From: Bacteroidota bacterium
GTDB taxonomy: Bacteria; Bacteroidota; Bacteroidia; Flavobacteriales_F; PHOS-HE28
DNA: 44,628 bases
Direction: 5' to 3'
Assembly (NCBI GenBank): GCA_014584605.1
Contig: JACTMO010000041.1
Location: forward strand, 1-44,628
The notes under the pieces are model-generated. The model ran no database searches. It saw nothing but the letters and a program-made list of their open reading frames with translations, and was not told the origin of the DNA. This document shows, piece after piece, positions 13,479 to 21,651 of the stretch (position 1 is its first letter; the number at the start of each line of letters is the position of its first letter). Both the position numbers and the translations under genes were made by a program.

Positions 13479-16316
13479 ATGCCCCATCCGATCCGCTTCC
13501 TTTCCACGTTCGCCGTGCCGCTGGGTGCGGCCGCTCTCCACGCCCAGACCATCCTGGTCCAACCCTACCTGCAGGATGCGGAGCCCGACCGGATGAGCAT
13601 CCTGTGGGAGACGAGCGGCGGCACGCAGAGCACGGTGGAGTACGGCCTCACCCCGGCGCTGGGGAGCGCCGTCTCGGGCACCTCCTTCGTCAGCTCGGGC
13701 AGTGCGCGGATCCACAGCGTCACGCTCACCGGCCTCAGCGCAGGCACCCTGTATTACTACCGCACGGTCACCGGCACGGCCATCTCCAGCATCCGGCATT
13801 TCCGCACCCCGGCCTTGCCGGGGGCCGAGGTCGGCACCAACATCGTGGCCATGAGCGACATGCAACAGGACAGCGGCCAGCCCACCAAGTTCTGGGAGGT
13901 GGTGCACAACGGCGTGATCGATCACGTGACCGACAGCATGGGCCCGGACCTGAGCCAGGAGCTGGCCATGGTGGTGATCCCGGGCGACCTGGTGCAGGAC
14001 GGCCTCAACTACGCCTCCTGGAAGAGCACCTTCTTCGACCCGGCCGACCCGCTGTTCAGCTATGTGCCCGTGTATCCGGCGATCGGCAACCACGAGAACA
14101 ATTCGGCCCACTACTTCAACTACTTCCAGCTGCCGGACAACGGCACGCCGGGCTACGAGGAGCACTGGTGGTACAAGGACCACAGCAACGTGCGCATCAT
14201 CGGCCTCAACACCAACTCCGGCTACCGGATCCAGGAGCAGTTGGACTGGCTGGACGGCGTGCTGGCCGATGCCAGCACCGATCCGGACATCGATTTCGTC
14301 TTCGCGCAGATGCACCATCCGCACCACAGCGAGCTGTGGATCGATGGGAACACGGACTACACCGGTGATGTGATCGCGCGCATGGAACAGTTCAGCAGTT
14401 CCTGCGGGAAGCCCAGCATCCACTTCTATGGCCACACCCACGCCTATTCACGCGGCCAGAGCCGCGACCACGACCACGTGATGGTGAACGTGGCCACCGC
14501 CGGGGGCAACATCGACTACTGGGGCGAGTTCGCCCAGTTCGACTATGCCGAGCACAACATCAGCGACGACGAGTACGGCTTCGTGCTCACCGAGGTCCGG
14601 GCCGGCGCCGACCCGAGCTTCACCGTGAAACGCTTCAGCCTCGGCGATGAGAACAACATCGAGGACAACACCCTGGAGGACCTGGTCACGGTGCGGCGGT
14701 ACAACAACACGCCGTTGATGCCCACAGGGCTCTTCCCCGCGACGCAGGACACGGTATCGCCCGATTGCGTCGTGCTTAAGGCCGACCCGTTCTTCGATGC
14801 CGACGGCGATGGGCACGGCGACGCCCATTGGCAGGTCTCCACCGATCCGGGCGACTGGAGCGCTCCGGTGGTCGACAGCTGGCGGCAGTATCAGAACTGG
14901 TACTTCGGGCAGGACCTGCAGGCGGGCGACGACCTCACAGACGAGCGGGTGCAGGGCCTGCAGCCGAACACCGCCTACGCCTGGAGGGTGCGCTACCGGG
15001 ACCGGAGCCTGCGCTGGAGCCCCTGGAGCACGCCCTTGACCTTCCACACCGGTGCGGGCTCCTTCGGTGCGAACCTGCTCCTGAACGGGGATGCGCAGAG
15101 CGGAACCGCCAACTGGACGGCCACGGCCGGTGTGATCGAAGCGCTGACCGCCGGGCAATGCGCCGGCATCTCACCCTATCAGGGCACCTTCTATTTTGCC
15201 GTGGGCGCGCTTTGCACGGACAACGCCTTCGGCAGCGCCTACCAGGACGTGAGCATCGCGGCGTACGCGACCGCCGTGGATGCGGGGGACGCCGCCGTGC
15301 GCTACGGCGGATGGTTCGCCAACTGGCAGGGCAGCGACCTTCCGCGCATGGAGCTGGAGTTCCGCGACGGAGGCGGCACCCTACTGGGCAACGCCCCGCA
15401 GATCGGGTCCAACACGGCGACGTGGACACAGGTGATGAGCGATGTGGCTGTGCCGGCGGGTACGCGCACGGTGCGTGTGGTGCTCACCGGTACGCGCCAG
15501 GCAGGCACCGACAACGACAGCTATTTCGATGAACTGTACCTGCGGCTGTCCACCGCAGGTGCATGCAGCGAGCCCTACGTGCGTGTGCCCCTGCGGGCCT
15601 TTCTGCAGGGCCCCTACCTGAGCGGGCAGGAGCTCATGCACGACAGCCTGCGGGCACAGGGCCTCATCCCGCTCGTGGAACCCTTCACCGCAATGGGCAT
15701 GGCCCACGCGGGCGCGGGAGGCGGAGAGAGCGTCGCGCCGAGCGTGCTGCAGACCACCGGCCTCAACGCGGTGGTGGACTGGGTGCTGGTGGAATTGCGG
15801 ACCGGCACGGCGCCGGCCACGGTGGTCGCCACGCGTTCCTGCCTGATCCTGCGCGGCGGTGATGTGGTGGACAAGGACGGCAGCAGCGCACCGTGGATCA
15901 CCGCCCCGCCGGGCATGTACCACATCGTGCTGCGCCATCGCAACCATCTGGCCGCCATGACCGCGGACCCGATCGAGCTGGGTGGATCGCTCACGACCAT
16001 CGACCTGAGCGACCCGGGTGTGGCGCTGTACGGCACCGACGCCATGCGGACGGAGGCCGGTGTGCGGATGCTGTGGGCGGGCGATGTGAACGGGGACGAC
16101 CTGTTGAAGTACGCCGGAGGGGCCAACGACCGCGACCAGGTCCTGCTGCACATCGGAGGAGCTTCGCCCACCGGCACCGCCACGGGCTACCACCGGACCG
16201 ACATCAACATGGACGGCACCACGAAGTTCACGGGCACCGCCAACGACCGCGACCCCATCCTGGTGAACGTGGGCGGCTCGGTACCGACCAACGTGCGGCA
16301 GGGACAGGTGCCGTAA
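13479..16316 (+). CDS. secreted purple-acid-phosphatase-like metallophosphoesterase
   Basis: 945 residues. A signal peptide ends near AALHAQT. Residues 25-110 are a fibronectin-like N-terminal domain (QPYLQDAEPDRMSILWET). Then comes a calcineurin-type metallophosphatase with MSDMQQD near 126, IPGDLVQDG near 168, AIGNHENN near 203 and YGHTHAYSR near 318, giving the metal ligands Asp, Asp, Asn and His. Later regions hold further fibronectin-like and carbohydrate-binding-like modules. The C-terminus is not a T9SS type A domain. It carries two related 24-residue blocks near 867 and 908 (DLLKYAGGANDRDQVLLHIGG and a similar TKFTGTANDRDPILVNVGG), each preceded by GDVNGDD or NMDG, and ends RQGQVP. 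Such paired tails occur at the ends of Bacteroidota surface proteins. Likely a periplasmic or surface phosphatase. Confidence 0.88.
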   Translation: MPHPIRFLSTFAVPLGAAALHAQTILVQPYLQDAEPDRMSILWETSGGTQSTVEYGLTPALGSAVSGTSFVSSGSARIHSVTLTGLSAGTLYYYRTVTGTAISSIRHFRTPALPGAEVGTNIVAMSDMQQDSGQPTKFWEVVHNGVIDHVTDSMGPDLSQELAMVVIPGDLVQDGLNYASWKSTFFDPADPLFSYVPVYPAIGNHENNSAHYFNYFQLPDNGTPGYEEHWWYKDHSNVRIIGLNTNSGYRIQEQLDWLDGVLADASTDPDIDFVFAQMHHPHHSELWIDGNTDYTGDVIARMEQFSSSCGKPSIHFYGHTHAYSRGQSRDHDHVMVNVATAGGNIDYWGEFAQFDYAEHNISDDEYGFVLTEVRAGADPSFTVKRFSLGDENNIEDNTLEDLVTVRRYNNTPLMPTGLFPATQDTVSPDCVVLKADPFFDADGDGHGDAHWQVSTDPGDWSAPVVDSWRQYQNWYFGQDLQAGDDLTDERVQGLQPNTAYAWRVRYRDRSLRWSPWSTPLTFHTGAGSFGANLLLNGDAQSGTANWTATAGVIEALTAGQCAGISPYQGTFYFAVGALCTDNAFGSAYQDVSIAAYATAVDAGDAAVRYGGWFANWQGSDLPRMELEFRDGGGTLLGNAPQIGSNTATWTQVMSDVAVPAGTRTVRVVLTGTRQAGTDNDSYFDELYLRLSTAGACSEPYVRVPLRAFLQGPYLSGQELMHDSLRAQGLIPLVEPFTAMGMAHAGAGGGESVAPSVLQTTGLNAVVDWVLVELRTGTAPATVVATRSCLILRGGDVVDKDGSSAPWITAPPGMYHIVLRHRNHLAAMTADPIELGGSLTTIDLSDPGVALYGTDAMRTEAGVRMLWAGDVNGDDLLKYAGGANDRDQVLLHIGGASPTGTATGYHRTDINMDGTTKFTGTANDRDPILVNVGGSVPTNVRQGQVP

Positions 16317-16411
16317 GGGTGGCCTTGGGCCGCTCCTGCGGGCTTGCCGTCAGGGCCGATGCGATCGGAACGCCGGCCGGAAGGGGAGGACGGTGTTCAG
16401 GTGGCCGGGGA

Positions 16412-16768
16412 TCAACCCTTCGGCTCCCACAGCTCGATCTTGTTCCCTTCCGGGTCATATACCCACGCGAAGCGACCGTAGTCCTCGTCCTGCCGCTTGG
16501 GGTCGATGCGCACACCGGCGGCCTCCAGCTTCTTCAGCAGTTCATCGAGACCCTGCACGCGCAGGTTCAGCATGAACGGTTGTTTGGCGTCGAAGTAGTC
16601 GCTGTCCTTCTTGAAGGGGGAGAACACCGTGGGGCCGGCATCCTGTTGCCAGATCCAGCCATGTTCCTGGTCGTTGATGCCGAAGTGGTCGTTGTACCAC
16701 TTGGCCAGTGCCTTGTGGTCGTTGGCGCGAAAGAAGAAGCCGCCGATGCCGGTGACGTGTCGGGACAT
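16412..16768 (-). CDS. VOC/glyoxalase-fold protein
   Basis: 118 residues starting MSRHVTGIGGFFFRANDH and ending NKIELWEPKG, a single vicinal-oxygen-chelate domain. The pattern GFFFRANDHKALAKWYNDHFG, then the late WVYDPEGNKIELWE with metal-ligand Glu, is typical of glyoxalase/bleomycin-resistance/dioxygenase-like proteins. Substrate unknown. A longer in-frame start at 16804 is unlikely, because the family starts at the RHVTGIGG segment. Its 5' end is copied at 19439-19483. Confidence 0.85.
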   Translation of the reverse strand: MSRHVTGIGGFFFRANDHKALAKWYNDHFGINDQEHGWIWQQDAGPTVFSPFKKDSDYFDAKQPFMLNLRVQGLDELLKKLEAAGVRIDPKRQDEDYGRFAWVYDPEGNKIELWEPKG

Positions 16769-16831
16769 GGTGCAGGGTGTGTTCAACCCGAAAGATGGGG
16801 ACATTCCGTTCCAGTCTCCGTGTCCGCCGGA

Positions 16832-19474
16832 TCAGTGCAGCACCACGCGTGCGCGCGAACCGTTGGCACAGCGCAACAGGTACACACCCGGCCGAAGGTC
16901 CGCGAGATCCAGGACGTTGGTGCCATGGTCCAGGTGCACCGTGCGAACCACTCGCCCCTCCACGTCCAACAACACAGCTTCCTGCGCTGCGGGGCCGGGG
17001 TTCCATACGTGCACCACATCACTGGTGGGCGTCGGGTACACACGAAGTTCGTCGTCATTTCCGACCTCTGCGACACCGACCGTACAAGCCGTCACCTCCA
17101 GGGTGTTCAGGCCGCTGGGCAGCGCGATCGACAGCACCAGCGTTCCCTGTCCGTCCGTCGGCGTTGGACCACCGACCGTGTTGCCGTTGACATGCACGCA
17201 GTAGGTGCTGTCCAACAGGTCGGTGCTGAAGAGCAGTACGTTGCGCCCTCCGGCCACATTGTTCACTTGATGGTAGTTGTGCCCGATCTCCCCGTCGGCG
17301 GCGAACAGGATCAGCGTATCGCTCCAGTCCACGGCGATGGTGCTGACGCTCACCAGAGCCTCACCGCCGGGCTGAGCAGGGGCCAGGTCGGTGCCGGTGC
17401 GGATCGTATGCAGGTAGATCACGGAGTTCGTGGGTTGCTGCGGCCTGACCTCGATGCGCCAGCTCCCCGGCGTATAAAAGGTGGTGTCCACCGTTGTGAT
17501 CGGCGGATGGTCCGCACCATCGACCCAATACGCGTAGCCCGGGCCACCCACGCGCGTGGTGTTGCCTGAGGCCGGCAGCAGGGTGCGCAGGGCCACGCTG
17601 CCATCGCCATTGGTGCTTTGGTGGTCGCGACCGTCGTAGGTCTCGATATGGCCGGGCACGGTGCTGGCCAGGAGCGTCCCGCTCATGGTGGGCTGGGTGG
17701 CGAAGTGCGCGATCCACTGCACATCGCGTTGTGCGGTGCCCACGCCCACAAGGCCGAGGTGGTCCAGCACGATCAGGCGGTCGGGCTTCATGAACAGCAG
17801 CCGGCGGCGGAACCGGTTCAACTTCGCCGGATCGTAGCTCAGGGCCGCATCGGCGATGTTCAACTGGTACCCGGGACCCGAGGACCACCTTACCCATTCG
17901 CCGCGTTGGTTCTGCGGCAGGAAGATGTCGTTGTAGTTCCGTAGAGCCGGGCTGTCGATCTGCCCACCGTCGTTGGTGGCCGGCTGGCCGAAACTGGTCA
18001 TCTGCTCCGTGCTGTCGTGGACCAGGACCGTGTTGTGCGCGATACTGCGGTTGTAGTAGTTGCGCATGTGCGTGCCGGCGTAGGTGTCGTAGTGGCCGGC
18101 ATCCAGCAGCAGCGGTGCGTGGCGGAACACGGCGAAGCTGTTGTTGTCGCGGTGTTCATGCGAGGCCCGCTTGCTCGGTGCGCAGGTGAAGCTCATCAGG
18201 GTGGCGTCATCGCTCCAGGAGGAACGGCTCACGCTCCAGCCCACCTTGTCGCTCCACCAGTCCAGCGGCGGTGCGGGAAAGGGCACGGTGGGCAGATCGA
18301 AGTCCATGAAAATGAATTTTCTGAACAACGGCGCGGTGGAGCCCAGGTACGCGGGTTGCGAGTAGGTCTGTTGCAGCCACAGGCTGCGCGGATCCTGGAA
18401 CAGGGCGGCATGGCGGTAGATCACACGGTCGCCGGTCATCCCGGACAGGCCGTCGCCGAAGTGAATGGTCTTGCCATCGGGTTGGATGAAATACCAATAC
18501 TGGTTGATGCTCTCCTCGACCCAGGGCAGGCTGTCGTACCAATTGGTGCCGGTGGCGATGAGCATGTTGTCGAACAACTGGTATTGGTCCACCAGGGACC
18601 ACATGCTGTAGGCGGCGCCCCAGTTCCAGCCGCCGTCGTCATCGCGATAGTGCTCGTACACGGGAAGGAATCCGTTCACCCACTTGTCGTACACCGCCTG
18701 GTGCCATTGCAGCACGGTATCCTGTTGGGCTGCGGTGAGCGCAGCGGCGCCGGCGAGCACCAGCGCGTTCTGGTTCGCATACACGCAGTTCCACGTGTTG
18801 TGGCTGGAGACGTAGCTCGTGCCTGCCGCGCTCAGGATGAAGCGTTCCATGAACGCGCGGGACTGGCCGTAGAGCACCACGGTCAGCGAGTCGCGCAGCG
18901 GCACAGGCAGGTCGTCGTAACACCAGTCCAGGAGCAGCATGCCTGCGGCGCTCATCTGCCGGTGAAGCACCTCGGCCGCGTACCATTCCATCGTGGCATA
19001 GTGGGCGGTGTCCAGCCGGCCGATCACCTGCCGTGCCAGGAAGCGGCAGCGTTTCAGGTTCAACGGATCCCCGGCCACACGCCACAGCGCCACGGTGAAC
19101 TCGGCCTCGTTGGTGGCATAGACCGATGTCCAATCCCAGGTCCACTGGGTGCTGTCGGACCCGAGCAGGTAGAGCTGCGGGTCATTGATCCACCAGTTCT
19201 CATACCGGTACAGGAATTCCGAATAGGTGTCGCCGAACTCCCCGGGCAACAGGTGGCTGGCCTGCATCCAGGCGATCCGCGCGGAGTCGGCGAGCATGCG
19301 GGGACGCTGGGAATGGACCGGGGGCGCCTGCGCTTGTACAACGGCCACGGCAGGGATCGCGGACAGAACGACCAGGTGTCGCCGGAGGGACCTCCGATCA
19401 CATCCGCACGCAAAGACAAGCCGATGGAGCAGCAATAGGAAGAATCCGCCGATGCCGGTGACGTGTCGGGACAT
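16832..19474 (-). CDS. secreted heparinase II/III-like polysaccharide lyase with T9SS sorting domain
   Basis: 880 residues. After a signal-like stretch (RHLVVLSAIPAVAVVQAQA) an alpha/alpha-toroid domain (about 60-400) contains SHNTWNCVYANQNAL, and a beta domain follows with SHEHRDNNSFAVFRHAPLLLDAG, HNTVLVHD and related blocks of heparinase II/III-like lyases. These enzymes cleave uronic-acid polysaccharides by beta-elimination; the substrate is unknown. The last 80 residues (LRVYPTPTSDVVHVW to RARVVLH) form a type A T9SS domain. The start is odd: codons 1-12, MSRHVTGIGGFF, are a copy of the VOC gene 5' end fused in frame, so the signal peptide sits about 25 residues in. A TTG at 19433-19435 would be the likely native start. 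Confidence 0.85.
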   Translation of the reverse strand: MSRHVTGIGGFFLLLLHRLVFACGCDRRSLRRHLVVLSAIPAVAVVQAQAPPVHSQRPRMLADSARIAWMQASHLLPGEFGDTYSEFLYRYENWWINDPQLYLLGSDSTQWTWDWTSVYATNEAEFTVALWRVAGDPLNLKRCRFLARQVIGRLDTAHYATMEWYAAEVLHRQMSAAGMLLLDWCYDDLPVPLRDSLTVVLYGQSRAFMERFILSAAGTSYVSSHNTWNCVYANQNALVLAGAAALTAAQQDTVLQWHQAVYDKWVNGFLPVYEHYRDDDGGWNWGAAYSMWSLVDQYQLFDNMLIATGTNWYDSLPWVEESINQYWYFIQPDGKTIHFGDGLSGMTGDRVIYRHAALFQDPRSLWLQQTYSQPAYLGSTAPLFRKFIFMDFDLPTVPFPAPPLDWWSDKVGWSVSRSSWSDDATLMSFTCAPSKRASHEHRDNNSFAVFRHAPLLLDAGHYDTYAGTHMRNYYNRSIAHNTVLVHDSTEQMTSFGQPATNDGGQIDSPALRNYNDIFLPQNQRGEWVRWSSGPGYQLNIADAALSYDPAKLNRFRRRLLFMKPDRLIVLDHLGLVGVGTAQRDVQWIAHFATQPTMSGTLLASTVPGHIETYDGRDHQSTNGDGSVALRTLLPASGNTTRVGGPGYAYWVDGADHPPITTVDTTFYTPGSWRIEVRPQQPTNSVIYLHTIRTGTDLAPAQPGGEALVSVSTIAVDWSDTLILFAADGEIGHNYHQVNNVAGGRNVLLFSTDLLDSTYCVHVNGNTVGGPTPTDGQGTLVLSIALPSGLNTLEVTACTVGVAEVGNDDELRVYPTPTSDVVHVWNPGPAAQEAVLLDVEGRVVRTVHLDHGTNVLDLADLRPGVYLLRCANGSRARVVLH

Positions 19475-19483
19475 GGTGCAGGG
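19439..19483 (-). repeat. VOC gene 5' fragment (45-base direct repeat)
   Basis: Positions 19439-19483 match 16733-16777 at 44 of 45 bases, covering nine bases upstream of the VOC ATG and its first 12 codons (MSRHVTGIGGFF). The two copies bracket the heparinase-like gene and both are in the same orientation. The right-hand copy provides the ATG and first residues of the lyase frame. Confidence 0.85.
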
Positions 19484-19521
19484 ATCTGTCGCACCAAGGT
19501 AGGCGTGGATAGCTTCGCCCC

Positions 19522-19950
19522 ATGCGACCCTACCTCTCCTTTGTCACGCTCGGTGTTTCCGATCTTGCTGCTTCCAGAAGCTTCTACGGCAAGGTGCTTG
19601 GCCTGAAACCCATGCACGATGAGGAAGGTGTGGCGATGTACCGGCTGAACGGCGTGGTGCTCTCCCTCTTCCCGCAGCACGAACTGATGAAGGACGCCCA
19701 CGTGAAGGATGATGCACGCGGAGCGCGCTTCTCCCTTGCCCACAACCTGGGATCGGAAGCGGAGGTCGATACCTTCTTTGCCCACTTGAAGAAGCACAAG
19801 GTCACCATCACCAAGATGCCGGAGAAGGTCTTCTGGGGCGGCTACAGCGGCTACTTCGCCGATCCCGACGGGCACCTGTGGGAGGTCGCGTACAACCCGT
19901 TCCTGGAGATGGACAGGGATGGGAATGTGGTGGGCATGAAGCAGGGCTGA
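19522..19950 (+). CDS. VOC/glyoxalase-fold protein
   Basis: 142 residues, one VOC domain: MRPYLSFVTLGVSDLAASRSFY at the start, KVFWGGYSGYFADPDGHLWEVAYNP near 110-134 with the terminal metal-ligand Glu. It is related in fold but not closely to the VOC protein at 16412-16768. Divergently oriented from that gene before the lyase insertion. Substrate unknown. The ATG at 19522 is immediately followed by the conserved strand, so the start is clear. Confidence 0.87.
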   Translation: MRPYLSFVTLGVSDLAASRSFYGKVLGLKPMHDEEGVAMYRLNGVVLSLFPQHELMKDAHVKDDARGARFSLAHNLGSEAEVDTFFAHLKKHKVTITKMPEKVFWGGYSGYFADPDGHLWEVAYNPFLEMDRDGNVVGMKQG

Positions 19951-20004
19951 GGTCGAAGTGGCGTGACCGGCACAGCCGTAGCTTTGGCTACGCAAGTCCA
20001 GCCC

Positions 20005-20964
20005 ATGAGCAAGACCCTCAGCAAGCCCGCCACCAAAGCCGACCTCAACGGCCACAGCGCCAGCGGTATCTCCAGGAAGGCCGGACGCCTGCCGGTGATG
20101 AAGACCTACAAGATCTACATCGGCGGCAAGTTCCCGCGCACCGAGAGCGGGCGCTACTACCAGCCGAAGGGTAGCGATGGCGGGCCGCTGGCCAATGTGT
20201 GCCGCAGCAGCCGCAAGGATGTGCGCGACGGCGTAGTGGCCGCCCGCAAGGCCTTCGGAGATTGGGGAAGCCGCTCGGCGTTCAACCGTGGGCAGATACT
20301 GTATCGGATCGGTGAGATGCTCGAGGGCCGCAGTGTGCAGTTCGTGCACGAACTGGTGCTGCATGGCGCCACGCCGAAGCAGGCGGAGGCCGAGGTGGCC
20401 GCGGCCATCGACCGCTGGGTCCACTATGCCGGGTGGTGCGACAAATACCAGGCGCTCTTCAGCAGCGTGAACCCGGTGAACACCTCACACTTCAACTTCA
20501 GCGTGTACGAACCCACGGGTGTGGTGGGCATCCAATGTGCTGGCAGCAACGGTCTGCTGGAGCTGGTGAGCCTGATCGCCCCCGTGATCGCAGGCGGCAA
20601 CACCTGCGTGGCAGTGGCCAGCGAACACCATCCGCTCCCGGCCGTCACCTTCACCGAGGTGCTCGCCACCAGCGACCTGCCCGGCGGTGTGGTGAACCTG
20701 CTCACCGGTTTCCGCACCGAATTGCTGAAGCCGCTCGTGACGCACATGGATATCAATGCGGTGGTGGTGGCCGGTGCGAAAACGGAAGAGCGTTCCATGC
20801 TCGACCTGGAGGCCACGTGCAACTTGAAACGCATCATCTATCCCAAGGTGAGCGACTGGAGCAGCGACGAAGCACAAAGCCCCTTTTGCATCCTCGACAC
20901 GCAGGAGGTGAAGACCACCTGGCACCCGATCGAACGCGGGCAGGGCGGGGGCGGGGGGTATTGA
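20005..20964 (+). CDS. aldehyde-dehydrogenase-like protein lacking the catalytic domain
   Basis: 319 residues, clearly ALDH-superfamily over the NAD-binding part: YIGGKFPRTESGRYYQP near 35, then FNFSVYEPTGVVGIQCAGSNGLLELVSLIAPVIAGGNTCV near 165-205 and TGFRTELLKPLVTHMDINAVVVAG near 235-260. Full ALDHs have about 480 residues and a catalytic Cys and Glu beyond this point; neither is seen. The family member thus ends with a glycine-rich tail (GQGGGGGY). Shortened ALDH partners of this sort occur beside catalytic ones, but no catalytic partner is in the window. ATG 20005 chosen; upstream residues do not fit. Its 3' end is copied at 21568-21648. Confidence 0.85.
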   Translation: MSKTLSKPATKADLNGHSASGISRKAGRLPVMKTYKIYIGGKFPRTESGRYYQPKGSDGGPLANVCRSSRKDVRDGVVAARKAFGDWGSRSAFNRGQILYRIGEMLEGRSVQFVHELVLHGATPKQAEAEVAAAIDRWVHYAGWCDKYQALFSSVNPVNTSHFNFSVYEPTGVVGIQCAGSNGLLELVSLIAPVIAGGNTCVAVASEHHPLPAVTFTEVLATSDLPGGVVNLLTGFRTELLKPLVTHMDINAVVVAGAKTEERSMLDLEATCNLKRIIYPKVSDWSSDEAQSPFCILDTQEVKTTWHPIERGQGGGGGY

Positions 20965-20993
20965 GTGTTCCAGTTTCGCGTTCATCTTGGGCT

Positions 20994-21001
20994 TATCTTT
21001 G
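20994..21001 (+). promoter_or_regulatory. Bacteroidota -7 element before the antitoxin gene
   Basis: TATCTTTG fits the Bacteroidota -7 consensus TAnnTTTG at all fixed positions and lies 16 bases before the antitoxin ATG. A GAGGAG ribosome site follows at 21001-21006. No clear TTTG -33 element is seen at the usual distance. Confidence 0.5.
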
Positions 21002-21016
21002 AGGAGAGCTACCGCC

Positions 21017-21190
21017 ATGACCACGATCATCAAACGCAGTACGACACGCAAGCAGTTGTCTGCCCTGTTAAAGGGGAAAAAGCGTGCACGCAAGGCGAAA
21101 GGCGTTGATGTGAAGAGCTTTGCTGGGAAATTGAAGCTGGAGGGCGATCCATTGGTCATTCAGAAGCGTATGTGCGATGGATGGAAGTAG
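21017..21190 (+). CDS. VapB-like antitoxin of a PIN-domain toxin-antitoxin module
   Basis: 57 residues, MTTIIKRSTTRKQLSALLKG and a basic, lysine-rich middle, ending LVIQKRMCDGWK. This small basic type is common in Bacteroidota directly upstream of PIN toxins. The stop overlaps the toxin start by 14 bases. A GAGGAG ribosome site and a -7 element lie just upstream. It should bind and inhibit the downstream PIN ribonuclease. Confidence 0.75.
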   Translation: MTTIIKRSTTRKQLSALLKGKKRARKAKGVDVKSFAGKLKLEGDPLVIQKRMCDGWK

Positions 21191-21550
21191 GTTGCTCGTT
21201 GATACGAACATCATCCTTTACGCACTGAAGGGCGATATGGCCCTGACGGAGTTGATCGATGGGCAGGATCTGTTCATCTCGTTCATTACCCGGATCGAGT
21301 TGCTGAGTTTTCCTGGGATCGACAAACCGGGCATCGCACTCATTGAGCATTTCCTGGAGCAGATCCCCGTGATCGAAAGCAATCCATTGATCATTCAGAC
21401 GCGATCGAGCTGCGACGAAAAAGCGGGCTTGAGGTACCGGATGCCATCATTGCGGCCAGTGCCCGTTTCTTGGGTGTCAGGCTGATGACCGCTGACAAGG
21501 ATCTCAAGAAAGTGGAGAAGGAGATCGATCTGCTGCTTTATCAAAGATGA
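21177..21550 (+). pseudogene. PIN-domain toxin, frameshifted
   Basis: Begins LLVDTNIILYALKGD with the first catalytic Asp, then FITRIELLSF with the Glu. At about 21398 the frame shifts: the continuing frame ends with unrelated residues by 21485, whereas a second frame continues the PIN fold with GLEVPDAIIAAS and LMTADKDL, holding the remaining catalytic Asps, to the TGA at 21548-21550. A single missing base (a G in the run CAG-GAC) would restore a full toxin of about 124 residues. It may be a real inactivation or a one-base sequencing error. It overlaps the antitoxin gene. Confidence 0.75.
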
Positions 21551-21642
21551 ATGACCCACTGCCCCTGATCCTCGACACGCAGGAAGTGAAGACCACCTGG
21601 CACCCGATCGGGTGCGGGCCGGGCGGGGGTGGGGGGTATTGA
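21547..21642 (+). pseudogene. ALDH-like gene 3' fragment
   Basis: Starts with an ATG overlapping the toxin stop and reads MNDPLPLILDTQEVKTTWHP, then GCGPGGGGGY and stop, matching the end of the ALDH-like gene. Over 21568-21648 it matches 20890-20970 with about seven differences in 81 bases, extending a few bases beyond the stop codon. Together the copies bracket the toxin-antitoxin module. Confidence 0.8.
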
Positions 21643-21651
21643 GCGTTCGCC

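Noticed and set aside
16316..16411. Frame continuing past the phosphatase gene (to 17569) on the plus strand
   Set aside because: It is antisense to the VOC and heparinase-like genes and has antisense-type composition.
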